A DNA stretch of 64,000 nt from Paraescarpia echinospica (Eukaryota > Annelida > Polychaeta > Sabellida > Siboglinidae), in the NCBI GenBank assembly GCA_020002185.1, contig CM034533.1, forward strand, positions 42,124,380-42,188,379, given 5' to 3'. The notes below the pieces were generated by a model. That model saw only the letters and a list, made by a program, of their open reading frames with translations, did not search any database and had not been told where the DNA came from. The translations under genes were made by a program, and so were the position numbers. This document shows, piece by piece, positions 52,665-64,000 of the stretch (positions within the stretch are counted from its first letter, which is position 1; each line of letters begins with the position of its first letter).

Positions 52665-53307
52665 ATATGTTGATGTGCTAAAATGATTAATATGTATGCA
52701 AGATTTAACATGGGCCAACATGTGTATAGTACATAAAATACAGCATACTAGTCAAATAAACTTGAAATACAGATTTGAAACAAATATACTTAGCACAATA
52801 TTTTGACTGCGGGTGTATTTGTTGTTTGTGTATAGCATAATTATAAGAGATAATTCCGCGAGTAAATACTTTCTTTGGTTGTATTTTGTTGTAATAGGGT
52901 AAATAATTTAACCATGCGCATGTGAAGTCAAAACGTTCGTCTAATAAGCGTCTTTCTGGGAAGAGGTCGTTGAGCTTGATAAATCGATGAGCTTTTCTCC
53001 GTTGCCGTGACGTGAATCTAATTAATAACATAGTTTGAATTAATTATGCCAATGTGTAGGACAGTGTGCCAAATATTGCTGGAATATGTTGATCTTTCGT
53101 TATTATGAATATGTTCTGATGTGGGAATGTGTGTTGCTGTTGCTACGAGCGACGGTTACTGACCGTATTTGGGACAATATTAAACGCAATGTTGTTTTAA
53201 TATTCGCCCACTCGTCACATGTTCTGGAAATATTACAGGCAAGATCTTGATAACTATGCTATAAAAACTTTGTAATAGCATATTCGCACAAATGTTGTAT
53301 AAACACT

Positions 53308-53309
53308 GC

Positions 53310-53340
<31 letters not shown>

Positions 53341-53354
53341 ACACACACACAATA
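53308..53354. repeat. (TA)n / (CA)n microsatellite
   Basis: A TA array is followed by a short CA array, Hox5 intron. Confidence 0.85.
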
Positions 53355-54963
53355 TATATACGATTTGAAATTATATTTTTCATTTTGTTAATGTCAACTT
53401 CGTCTTAAGATCTAGGTTAATACTGCAATCAACATACATTATACGTATTGTACATTGGTGTATTCTTAATTAGTCATTCGGTTACTAATATGGCTCAATA
53501 GGCATTTACTAAAGCTTAAAGTCAAAACAATATAAACTGTTTTTACTTTTAATATTGGGTTTACAATAGAACGCAGCAACATAATGAATGTGTCTCATAT
53601 TCATCAACATCATGTTGAACTTATAATGATTTACAGTTGTTACTTGCAATGTACATATTGTTGTTAGAGAATTTGTAATTCCACATAAAATTACAACAAC
53701 AAAAGCATTACCTTCTGCCGGAAATTCACAATATCTCGGTCAAAATGGTCGCTCTTTTGTCATTACTGTCAAGCGGAAAGTGACACCTTGCCAATCATTT
53801 ATTGAAATTACTTATTTGCTGACGAAGGTTCCTGATTAGAAATGTTTTAATGTTGACACAATTTTTAAAAAAGCTGTCTCGCTGGATAAGTGTGTATGTG
53901 ATAACACGGAATAATTCCGTCAGACTACACGATCGCAATTTTATAATCAGCGCGACTGCGGTTTGTTAAATAACAGCATATATGTATTTTAGCGACATTC
54001 ATTATAACCTATTGTTTACGAACGAGCATTCGTTTAACTGCAACATGTATAGCAAATAATGTAATGAATACCTAATTTAATTAATCAGTTTCTTTATACA
54101 CATAAGTTGACATGTTCTGCATACGAAACACTGTTTTCTTCTAATTATTCTTAAATGAAAATACCATTTTCAATATGAAGTTTATTTTAAACAATCACGG
54201 CGACATGGAATGCATTGAGACAATATACGTAACGTACAATAAAACAATATTCGTTAAAAAAAGTGTACGCATTTGTAATACCCTTGACAAAATCAACGCA
54301 AGTCATATATCATAATACTACTTGTTTTGTTTTAATAGCACTGTTAACACAAAATACATATATCTTGTCAACAGGAGTAGCGTCGTGAATTTTACTTACA
54401 CATTTCAAGTCACGCAGTTGATTTAAATGCACGGAATGGGTCGATCTAAACCTATTACCTTACAAAACGGTTGCATAAATCCACACATGCAGTCGCATTA
54501 AAGGCATAATTTACATAAAGAAATAAACGAATTCGAGGATTGCAAGTTTGGTGGACATATTGACAATTGACGTTAACGTAGCTTATAAGTTAACATATTT
54601 TCTGTGTGGCATTTTATAAATTGAATGTTATATGTATCAGCTAATAAACCAACCTAAACAATGTAGAAATAATAGAACATACAGCAATATTGCGATATTT
54701 TCGTGAGTTCCCGATGTCCACTGTCACTTTACAGGACGTGTAGTCGGAGAGACTTGGTGCCATTTAGTCACTATTACAGCTGGGATCAGGAGCATATCTG
54801 CGGAACAAGCATACACAAAAACATGTTACTAATTTATACTAATAGACAAGAAAAAACATATCAAAATGTATATATGTATGACGTCATAACATACATAATA
54901 GATGAATGTAATACATTCCACAAAGTAAACAACACTTGCTAAATTGGGATTCGCATCATTGTA

Positions 54964-55023
54964 ATATATATGTATATATATATATATATATAATTTATTA
55001 TTTTATATATATATATATATATT
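54964..55023. repeat. Twin (TA)n arrays
   Basis: Two TA blocks separated by TTTATTATTT, Hox5 intron. Confidence 0.85.
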
Positions 55024-57903
55024 ATAATTTAATAAACTATAATATAATACATTGTCAAATTATAAATTTATTGGAGGACATTTAGATGCAGTTTGGTTAT
55101 TACATTACTAATATGCCGTTCACATCATACTTGCGTACATGTTAATCGTCTTGATGAATTAAATAACGTTAGCACGTGGGCGTTTGTGTCATTTTTTTAT
55201 ATACTATATGCATTCGAGTGTTATGTTGTTAGCGGTATCATGTCGTCCGCATGAAACACGCGTCTGTATACAGCACATGTAGCTATATGTACGCTCTTTC
55301 TTGTTGACATGATTTTAATTCTTTTATTACTTCGCACCAGCTAGCACCAGCGCCATGATTTAGATCTTAGTCACCATGTTCAATAGGAGTGAGTTGTTAT
55401 AATCGTCCTGTTATTTGCAGTATACGCTTCGCAGTGGCAGCCAGTAGTTCGATTCAGCCTCAGTTTCACTAGACTCTTATATTCAGCACTGTTTTATAGT
55501 ATAATGTTCATCAAATTCTACACACTTAAACATAGTTTCCAGGAGAGTTGTATTTTGAAAACGACGATTTTTTTAAATAAATTAATGTCATTCAAAAGCC
55601 GTTTTCAATATGGGATTCCCCGGTCATGAGGAGGTATTTCGAATTTCACAGTTTTATAAATAGCTGCGTTCGCCGAAAATGACACTAATTTGGTGTACGG
55701 TATACGTGAACGCTCCGTGGCGCGTTATTTGGCGCACACTGCGGTAGGTAGACGATACATTCAGGTCTCTTAAAAGCCCAAATTCGAACCTAGACAAGGC
55801 CGTGAATTAATCGTCTTGCAGATATTGAAGACATGTCGTCTAGCGTCGTTTATAGGGACAGGCGATGGCATGTGGGTTTGTTCCCGACACACATTTGCAG
55901 CTAAATACGCGTGATTGCCGCATTTGTGCGCTCGTCTCAGATGTGTGTAATTTATGGGCAGGACAGACTGAGCAAGATTATTTATGTGTAGAAGCATTCT
56001 TTGAATCATTCCCCGAGTCAACTACTTAAAGACACTTTTATGGCATTTAGACGCAGGCTTGAATAATGTAATTGATATCGCCAGAATGTGTATAAGTTAT
56101 AGTTGTATAGCATTTTATTTCACAACGAAGCATTGGTTTTCATTTAAAACGTATTTTCGGTTGTATATGTTTCGTTATCTGTGGAACATGTACAATGAAA
56201 ACGAAGGTTTTAAACTGACCACACGTTCTACACCATTACGTATTTAAAACTATGTCACGATTCTCTTATAATACTTGTGGAAATTTTTTTTTTAAACAAC
56301 CTTGATAACATGATATACGGGAATATCTACGATAATCCAGCAGGCCAATAATGACAGCAATTCTCAGATGAATGCCCGTGGGTAGGCATTAAACAGCCTA
56401 ATATATTGAACAGATAAACTTGCATCGACGTAGCGATGACGACATCATTGCACAACGTGTAACAACAAGGTCGGTAGGCACTGCATTATCAATCAGAATC
56501 GGAAGATTTTAAAAGTATTAAGAAGTTCGTTAAAATGCAACATTTTGCTAGAAGGTAATCGATTCCAGTGGATTCCCGAGAGAGGAACGCGTCTCTTGCA
56601 AAAGCAGTCGACGCGCTGACGGTCGCTTCCTAATTATCTTAGTTTGGCATCACGAAAAATGACAACATTAATCTTACAGGAGATCTCCTCGCTGTCGCCA
56701 CCGATTAGTATCCGCCCGTATTATGTGATGCGAAGATTAAAGCATAGTTATTGGCAAGACTGCAAATGAAGAGTCCTTGCATATCAATCCGCCTTCGAAT
56801 TAATGCATAATGCCCAGTTGACAGGAGAACCGACATGAAATTTACATAGGCTACGCTACCTCTTGGACTGATAGACGTCTACCATATTCTCACGCATCAC
56901 ACTTTATTGGTTTTCCTTGATCAGCTGCCCCTCTCCCTATATATTCCCACAACTATTCGTTGATATATTTGTATGGTTGTAACTAACCTCAGTTTCTAAA
57001 GCACTTTTTGCGTTATTATTTCCATTCATATGCTCTTCAAATAAGAATCATGTAAAAATCAAATGTATTTATAATTATCCTAATATAATAAATTAAATGT
57101 ATAGACAATTGATTTAATACACGCATTCGAACATACTACATAAACACGTTTATACCGTCGTGCGATTTATGTAGACCTACAGTTGCCTTCATTTTGTTAC
57201 TTGACTCAACGCCATTTTAGATTTATGGCAGTTACAACCCAATAGTACATGTCATGTAATAGACAACTTGAGTAGCTGAGAACAGACGCTAAACGAATCG
57301 TTCCCACACATGGACTCATTCCGTTTTAACAACGTTTCTCTGCCCGACATAAGGAACTGACCTTTTGAATTCAGCCATTTTAAAACTCGGCGATAGTTAG
57401 TTTATCAGCGAATGATAAGATATATTCTGGTGGGAAATATAATTCGCTGTTCAAAACACGAATAATGCATGCAAAAACATAAATCGAGATATGGGCGGGC
57501 CTGTATAACATCACAACATTTTGTCACTTAATATGACGCGTTCCTTTACACAATGTAAAACAAACCGGCCGAAGCTTTGCATTGCAGGAGAAACGCTCAC
57601 GAGCGTTCTCGTACGTCAGCAAGCCAGTGTCTTTATGAGACACCTACAACCACTAAACGTTCAACAACTATGATCAGCAAGTCATGATTATTAGCGTGTT
57701 AATGTGAATTTTACGACAATATTATGTGCGTTTTATTGCAACGGTAGCACACGGCACATGCGTTAGTTTCACGCTACGTTATGCTACCGTAACACTTCAA
57801 TAATGTCTCAATTATTCTAGTTTTGCTTTATATGCGTATTCTCACTAACACGAATAGCACAAACACCAAACAACAACGAGTCGTTTTGCAGTGATAAAAC
57901 ATT

Positions 57904-57906
57904 ATG

Positions 57907-57940
<34 letters not shown>

Positions 57941-57946
57941 ATAATT
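57904..57946. repeat. (TA)n microsatellite
   Basis: TA alternation with a TT phase switch, Hox5 intron. Confidence 0.85.
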
Positions 57947-58087
57947 GCGTATGGATTTATTGTGCAACAGTGTATGGACATCATCACATATGTACATTAT
58001 AGGTTTTGTGATTGCTGTACATAAACGTGTACATGTGGTGTGTGCTTGAACATCATTAAATAATTAATTGTAAGTTTATGTTTAATT

Positions 58088-58114
58088 ATATATATATATA
58101 TTTATACACAATTA

Positions 58115-58145
<31 letters not shown>

Positions 58146-58146
58146 C
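58088..58146. repeat. (TA)n array next to the Hox5 exon 2 acceptor
   Basis: Interrupted TA arrays end 38 bases before the splice acceptor, in the interval where a branch point and pyrimidine tract normally lie. Confidence 0.85.
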
Positions 58147-58184
58147 ATGTATTATTGATTATTCCGCGCAGTTATTTAATTTAG

Positions 58185-58489
58185 GCGACTTGATTGTTCC
58201 AGACGGTGTGAACGGAGTAGAGACAAAACGGACACGCACATCTTACACCCGTCATCAGACGCTCGAGTTGGAGAAAGAGTTCCATTTTAACAGATACCTG
58301 ACGCGTCGGAGACGAATCGAGATCGCGCATATGCTCAACTTAACGGAGAGACAGATCAAAATCTGGTTTCAGAACAGGCGCATGAAGTGGAAAAAGGAAC
58401 ACAAAATGGCGCATCTCGCTAAAGCGCAGGCGCAGAAGCTAGAGACTCAGATGCATGTTGGTACTGCCGACATGACTCGGAAATCATGA
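58185..58489 (+). CDS. Hox5: Hox5 (Sex combs reduced orthologue), coding exon 2 (homeodomain)
   Basis: Completes Gly191 and encodes residues 192-291, stop TGA at 58487-58489. The acceptor is TTTAATTTAG|GC, and the phase-1 join reads [15 protein letters not shown]. The homeodomain covers residues 204-263 and starts [12 protein letters not shown]. Thr6-Ser7 is the Hox5/Scr state (Antp has QT, Hox4 usually TA). Helix 3 is intact with Gln50 and Asn51 in [16 protein letters not shown], followed by KMA as in Scr. Positions that look unusual compared with the widely conserved sequence are His11 (normally Tyr), Met37 (normally Ala) and Asn39 (normally Cys or Gly). The tail is short (28 residues) and rich in Ala, Gln and Lys. 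Total 291 aa, a normal size for the family. Confidence 0.94.
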
Positions 58490-61400
58490 GTGAGATCCTA
58501 TGATTTCACAAATTTAACCTCTCTTACAATTACAGTGTACGGTGATTGTCGTTCAGTGCTATCATATGATGTAATGTTTGACATTTTGTCATTATTCGTT
58601 TTAGGTTCTTTATATTGTCGTCAAACAATTCATATTTGCCTTTATAGGAATGTTTCGTTTATTGAAAACTACTGCAATAGTACAATATTTGAAAACCCGG
58701 TTATCACAAATGTGCTATTTATCTCTATCCAGATGCACAATTTAAAATTTCTTATACAACATGTTGAGCTGGTCAAATTACACAGGGGCAAATGCTAACA
58801 TAAAATGTTAAATTATATAACGCATGTTGTACTCTAAATGCAGCATTTGTATTGTAAAAAAACGGTTAATACGTTTGTATGTGTAGTTCTTAGTTTGTAA
58901 TCATTCGGAGTTGTGGTTGTATATTGAAACGCTTTTTTAATTATTTGGTCAACCTTTGTTGTGTTCACGTTGTAGTGTTTACTCTTCGAATTTGGAAGTC
59001 CAGGAGTACTGAGTATTTCAAAACACTGCTCTTTGTCGGAACGTATATTGTATACATACGTCAGAGAGTTCCTGCTTTTAAAGTAGCTCTGATTCATAAT
59101 TCATTCGTAAAACTAGGAGTAAATATAATGGGTCTTGATACATTTTCGATACTCCTTAGTAGTTTGATAGTTTAAAAATATTAAACTTTGAACGCAGTGT
59201 AACTGTGTCGTGCTAGCTACACACCACAACCTAACGCACACAACAAATGTGTTGGAGTTGTGGGCTTGGCTGTCGTTGTGCAACATTCGGTGTTGTGTGT
59301 GTTTGTATTTATTATTGTCTCTTGGGTCTTACTAAGTCTTACACCGTGTTGGTAGAGACTATAAAGATGACGTGTCATGTTGATTTACATCACTCAATGT
59401 CGCACTATGTGACACATGTGCCATAGTACATAAATCTGTCAGAGACAAGTGACCAAGTCAGTTGTTTTGTTTTGTCTAAAATAGCGACGAAGGGTCGCTA
59501 TGGCCGACAGGGTAAGTAACGCTTCTTCCGATTCCAGAGAAAAAATCTTGGCAATCAGGGTACGTCATTATTTGGCTCAGTCTATTAAAAACTACGCTCA
59601 TCTTGCTACGCATGCCTACTGTTCATATGTGTTCTAGGGGTAACCGTTCTAGAAACTGGTTAGCAGTTGTATTACGAATGGATTATTTATTCCGTTATTG
59701 TACACACATTTATATGAATGTTTTGGTAGAATTGCAATGCTGTCTACTGTTCGTGCTGATAGGGTAAACTGTTTGATATAAATGTTGCTGTCCATTTCAG
59801 GATAATTGAAATGATACGTTTGCGTTGAACTTCGGTAACATTCGCATGTTATTAGGGTAAATAGTTGTTATAGAGTGACGTGAACTAGTTGCATTTCTCA
59901 ACTAATACATTTTATGTTCCATAGTTGGTATAGCTGAACTATATATAAATGGTAAGGCGGTAAGTAGAACCTAGCGTGTAAATCATTACTGAATGTATAG
60001 AAACATTACTGCCACGTTGTATTTGTATATGCGCCACTCCACAGTAAGCATAGTATTAATATGATTTTGGCTTATGTCGTGACACAATCATGGTATCAGG
60101 GAACGTTATTACCGTACGTTTCTTTGTTGAGTTCAAAACAAATGAGTGCTTACTGCTAAGTCTAACATATTCAACTACACAAACAAGCAACCGTGTTGTA
60201 TCACATCGCAATCACCATCCGTCATTTAGAATTGTAAATTGTCAATATAAAATGGTGTTTTCATATTATTATTTCCTATAAACCAGTATGATATTTTTGT
60301 TCAGAAATATAGTAGATATTTTCTGAGTGGAAGAAACATTTGTAAAATATGGTTTAAATCGACCTTGTGTGCTCCGTTTTCCGGAAATATCTTCAGAGTT
60401 AACATTATATCAGGGATATCGCTGAATTATATTTTAACTGGTTCCACTTGTGCGGAAAACAGACCCGCGCACTGCATTCAACGACCTTGCTGTTAATTCC
60501 GTTTTCTCCGCTATAGCTGTTGTTTAATAGCTGCATATTGCGAAAACAATTTGATAGTTGTTTAACTTGATAATTAAGTATAATTTAGCAGTCAATGTAA
60601 CACTTACGTATTATTTCTTGTATTAAGAAATAAATGTTTTACGAAAATTTTACTAACGAATATTAATTAATGAGAAACATATACTACGTCGTTTTAAAAT
60701 CACCAATATATGTACAGTAATGCTAAACGTTTCGGTAAATAAATAAACGCTTTTTTTGTTACGTCTTAGCGCTGAACACTTCAACAATATAATAAGTATT
60801 TCGTTTTACAGAACATTACAAGAAACCCGGCTACACATACGTTTTATTTACGTTTTCGTAATGAGCATGCAGTGTTCCATTGACGTCATCATTGCTAACT
60901 AATGGTTAATTGTTATTTAAGATTAATTCAGATCATGTTTGTAATAGTGATTTATAATTATATAAAAATGTTATGTTTGAAAAGCGGATGTGTTTATATA
61001 AAAAGAAGACGTTTCAAGTAGATATGTTTATGTATTGTGTCCTTGGTTTAACTCTGGTCATCGTACCGCTTGCACTTCGTATGACGTCGTGTTGCATCAA
61101 ACGACAGTGTAAGGTATACAATATACCCGTATTTAGATATTGTGCTTGATAACTGATTGAAAATTGTTCAAGCAAATCATTTTATCTGTCCAACTATGCG
61201 TCTTTGACTACATTTCATATTCTTTCAGGAATTTATGTTTAAAAGAAGTCTAAAAATATAACATGAAGCCATACTTCTGAACACGGAAAAATACAGATCA
61301 TCCATAATGATAAACAACTTTTGTAAGACATCAATGATGTTGTATCGCGTTTAGTTAGGCTGAATGAACATTTTTCAGAGTAGATAACGGTTGTGAAAGG

Positions 61401-61721
61401 CAAGTCAACTTTGACTGTTCGTTTTAGGGGCTGCGTGTATTTAGCAAGTTTTAAAATGAGTTTTCCCGGTGAATTGTGGGGTGTGCGTGGCTACTAATAA
61501 TATGTAAATATTGTAAAAGATATATAATTGTACTGTGGTAGAATATGACGGTAATAAATCTACACTTACAAAAAATAATCACTTCGCTTGTTATTGTGTA
61601 TGCACACCAGACATAAACATGTTAGATAATATCATATGTACGCATGCATGCACATATGCATACATTTTAATTAAAATCTACACTTGATATTATGTTAATA
61701 ACGCAAGCACGCACGTACAAG

Positions 61722-61901
61722 TTTATATATATATATATATATATATAATTATTATATATATATATATATATCATAATAATTATTATTATATATATTATAT
61801 TATATATATATATATATAATTATATATATATATATAAGAAATGTAAATGTTGTACAATTTAGTATTCCTATTAATATATATACATATATATATATATATA
61901 T
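61722..61901. repeat. Compound (TA)n / TAATTAT tract
   Basis: Several TA blocks alternate with ATTATTAT and TAATTA spacers, downstream of Hox5. Confidence 0.85.
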
Positions 61902-62084
61902 ACTTCAGTTCCAATAATACATTATGCTACGTATACAAAAGTTCCTTTATAGCGATATTCAAATATTTAACTTATCACACGAAAACATACATATTTCAAA
62001 TAGTATTCATATGCGAGAAACAGTATACCGACATATAGCATATATGTACAGCACACCAAAACTGATGCTGAACACACATAAATG

Positions 62085-62380
62085 TAGTTTACTTTCACCA
62101 CGTTTAGTGACCTTTGGTTGGACGCGCACACTGGATGCTATTCGCGTGGTTCGGTCACGTGATCTAGCGTCTGCCCAGCGCCAACAAAGCACGGCCGTCT
62201 GCGTCGAATTAAAAGCCCGGACAAAGACGCGGTGCGCTGATAATGTGCGATTTATGCATGAGGTCTCCTGGCTGTCATCTGCTGGTAGCTTCGAACATGA
62301 AAACTGCGCTAATTAATTAAGAACGTCTCCGGCGATATCGACCACCCACCTGTCGAGGGCGTCAATTTCAGCGTAAATTG
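62085..62380. promoter_or_regulatory. GC-richer candidate regulatory island 3' of Hox5
   Basis: About 300 bp with balanced base composition inside AT-rich DNA. It holds GGTCACGTGATC (an E-box), GCGATTTATGCATG (a Cdx/Hox-type TTTATG at 62251-62256) and CTAATTAATTAAG (a homeodomain core at about 62310-62320). The motif density is suggestive only. Confidence 0.3.
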
Positions 62381-62879
62381 TTAAATTATCCCGGGCGACT
62401 ATATAATTCATGTAAACCGTTACATTGCTGGCGGACGTCACTGGTTGTGTGGTATCGTGTTTTGTATGCAAATTTTGTTAGCTTTCTCAGTTGCCAGAAT
62501 AATAAAAAATACAGTTTGTTTTACAATTGTATATTTATATTTTTTTACCAATTAAAAAAATAATTAATAATAATTATTATTAATGTGATTGTCGTATAAT
62601 TCGTTCGGTTGTTTATACGGTATTGACTACAAGAAAATGCGTTTATTCTTTTAGTAAATTAAACAATATTGGAAGTAACGCGCAAATTGGAACAAGAAAT
62701 GGCGAGCAGTACATATGTATATGTATGTTCCAAATTGGCTTACTTATGCTTAGGCCATAATATCAATATAGTACTGCATATACTGCTAGAAGTATACATC
62801 ATATAATGTGTTGGATAACAACGTTAATGAAATATTACTACAATACCAAAACTCACTTATACAGAAAAACACACAAATA

Positions 62880-62980
62880 CATATATATACGCGCGCGTGC
62901 ATACACACACACACACGCGCGCGCACGCACACACACAAACAAACACACACAAACACACACACACACACACGCACGCACAC
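62880..62980. repeat. (CA)n / (CGCA) microsatellite
   Basis: Alternating CA, GCGC and ACACAAAC blocks. The open frames (HTHT and CVCV) are repeat translations. Confidence 0.85.
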
Positions 62981-64000
62981 ATTGGTAGACATGGAAATGG
63001 ATTAGTGTTGTTTTAATAATTTGTGAAATACAAAGTAAATATGAAGTGTGTTGAACTTTGTTTCTCATGACACACAAACTAGGTTTTCAATTACCATGTG
63101 TAATATCGATTTGTTATTCAGGTGGATAGTGGATCAGGTTCATACTACACAAAACATGAAATCGTTGTCTTGTTGGCATGAAATGCAATTAAGAAATGCA
63201 ATCACAAACCACGTAGCCATGTTGCATGTTATGTTGTGCTAGATATATTGATTGTGGACGATATATTAAGACATACTTCAATAGTATTTTTCGCAAAAAA
63301 AATCAGAGACAAAATACGTCGACATTTGAAAACAACCAAGAACGTAGATAATATAAACCAAGATGGATCTATCCAGTAAGCGATGTTCGAACAACCGCAC
63401 AGGTCTAAGTGGATACAATCGATGGACATTTAGAAATATTTTGTTAAAATTAGCACATTCACATAACCTCATTGAGCACTTTCAGCAATTGGGATGTGAA
63501 TGTGATTTTACACACCGGACGTTTTGCGGGCGCAACCCTGAACGTGTGAACACTGAGTCCAACATATTAAAAGGCAGCATGTCTTCGCCACATTTACTGT
63601 AAATTAAACACCACTGTGTTAACACAACAAGGTCGGTTTAATAAGTATTCCAAGCATATGATTTAAATACAATACGGTGAATCGAAATACAGTTGATGTA
63701 AACGTTATGCAAAATATATAAGCGTTGACTTGGAGCAGAAGCCTTTCCATATGTAAATGTTCTTGCACCATAAGAAAATGTATATGCAATATATTCATCA
63801 ACAAGGAGTCATAGACAATGACATTGTATATATATATACGATCAAAGCAAATGTTTTACTTGTTTTTATACACTTAATTATAACAGGTGTTGCGTGAAGC
63901 CAGGTTTTGAACCGAGTTTTATACACACGTGCATATTTTATATATAGTGTATTATTGAACAACACTATAAATAAATACAGCAATATTGATAACATACCTG

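Larger units (their letters stand above)
58490..64000. other. Hox5 3' UTR and downstream flank
   Basis: No further gene was found. The Hox5 frame stays open for 102 codons after the stop, to 58798. Possible weak poly(A) signals are ATTAAA at 59180 and AATAAA at 60629, neither convincing. TA arrays occur at 61722-61836 and 61875-61901, and a CA array near 62890-62980. A GC-richer island lies at about 62085-62380. In an intact cluster the next gene would be Hox4, and the classical miR-10 position would be in this direction. No second miR-10 core was seen before the window ends. Confidence 0.6.

Noticed and set aside
55770..55840. tRNA-like B-box (AGGTTCGAATTT on the - strand)
   Set aside because: No A-box at the right distance and no cloverleaf acceptor stem.
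63895..63925. Possible tRNA T-loop (GGTTCAAAACC on the - strand)
   Set aside because: Surrounding bases do not form the other tRNA arms.
58490..64000. Search for a second miR-10 or for Hox4 downstream of Hox5
   Set aside because: No CCCTGTAGATC core or homeobox was seen on either strand before the window ends.

Overview
This window is a piece of a bilaterian animal Hox cluster. It carries two complete two-exon homeobox genes on the + strand. The first (coding exons 28581-29115 and 32936-33297, 298 aa) is Lox5, recognised by an Antp-class homeodomain followed directly by the KLTGP tail motif. The second (coding exons 46987-47557 and 58185-58489, 291 aa) is Hox5/Scr, recognised by the MSSYFVNS N-terminus, an IFPWM hexapeptide and a homeodomain starting [10 protein letters not shown] and ending KKEHKMA. 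Lox5 is a protostome central-class gene whose KLTGP signature is typical of Lophotrochozoa/Spiralia (molluscs, annelids, brachiopods, phoronids, nemerteans and relatives), so the source is most likely a spiralian. I cannot name the phylum. Order and orientation (Lox5 then Hox5, same strand) match an intact collinear cluster, with the posterior side to the left and the anterior side to the right.

Layout: 1-28265 has no protein gene I can support. It holds many TA, GT and GTAT microsatellites, a 24-bp minisatellite, a recent 350-bp direct duplication and, at 17359-17450, a hairpin whose 5' arm begins TACCCTGTAGATCCGA, the hallmark of the miR-10 family. Lox5 follows, with a TATA box and a leader containing upstream ORFs, and a 3.8-kb intron. 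A 13.7-kb intergenic stretch separates the Lox5 stop from the Hox5 start. Hox5 has a CpG-rich first exon and a 10.6-kb intron filled with CA, GT and TA arrays, including complementary CA and GT tracts that could pair. The last 5.5 kb is 3' UTR and flank, with a GC-richer island near 62.1-62.4 kb.

The genes would work together as neighbouring axial-patterning transcription factors. The miR-10-like hairpin is a likely Hox-linked post-transcriptional regulator. The most notable point is its position: about 11 kb on the posterior (5') side of Lox5, whereas the classical bilaterian miR-10 locus lies between Hox4 and Hox5. Other items worth a look are three copies of an E-box fused to an inverted CCAAT box, CTCF-like AGATGGCGC sites, upstream ORFs in both Hox leaders, and several long perfect or near-perfect inverted repeats. 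All coordinates and base pairings were read by hand without alignment or folding software.
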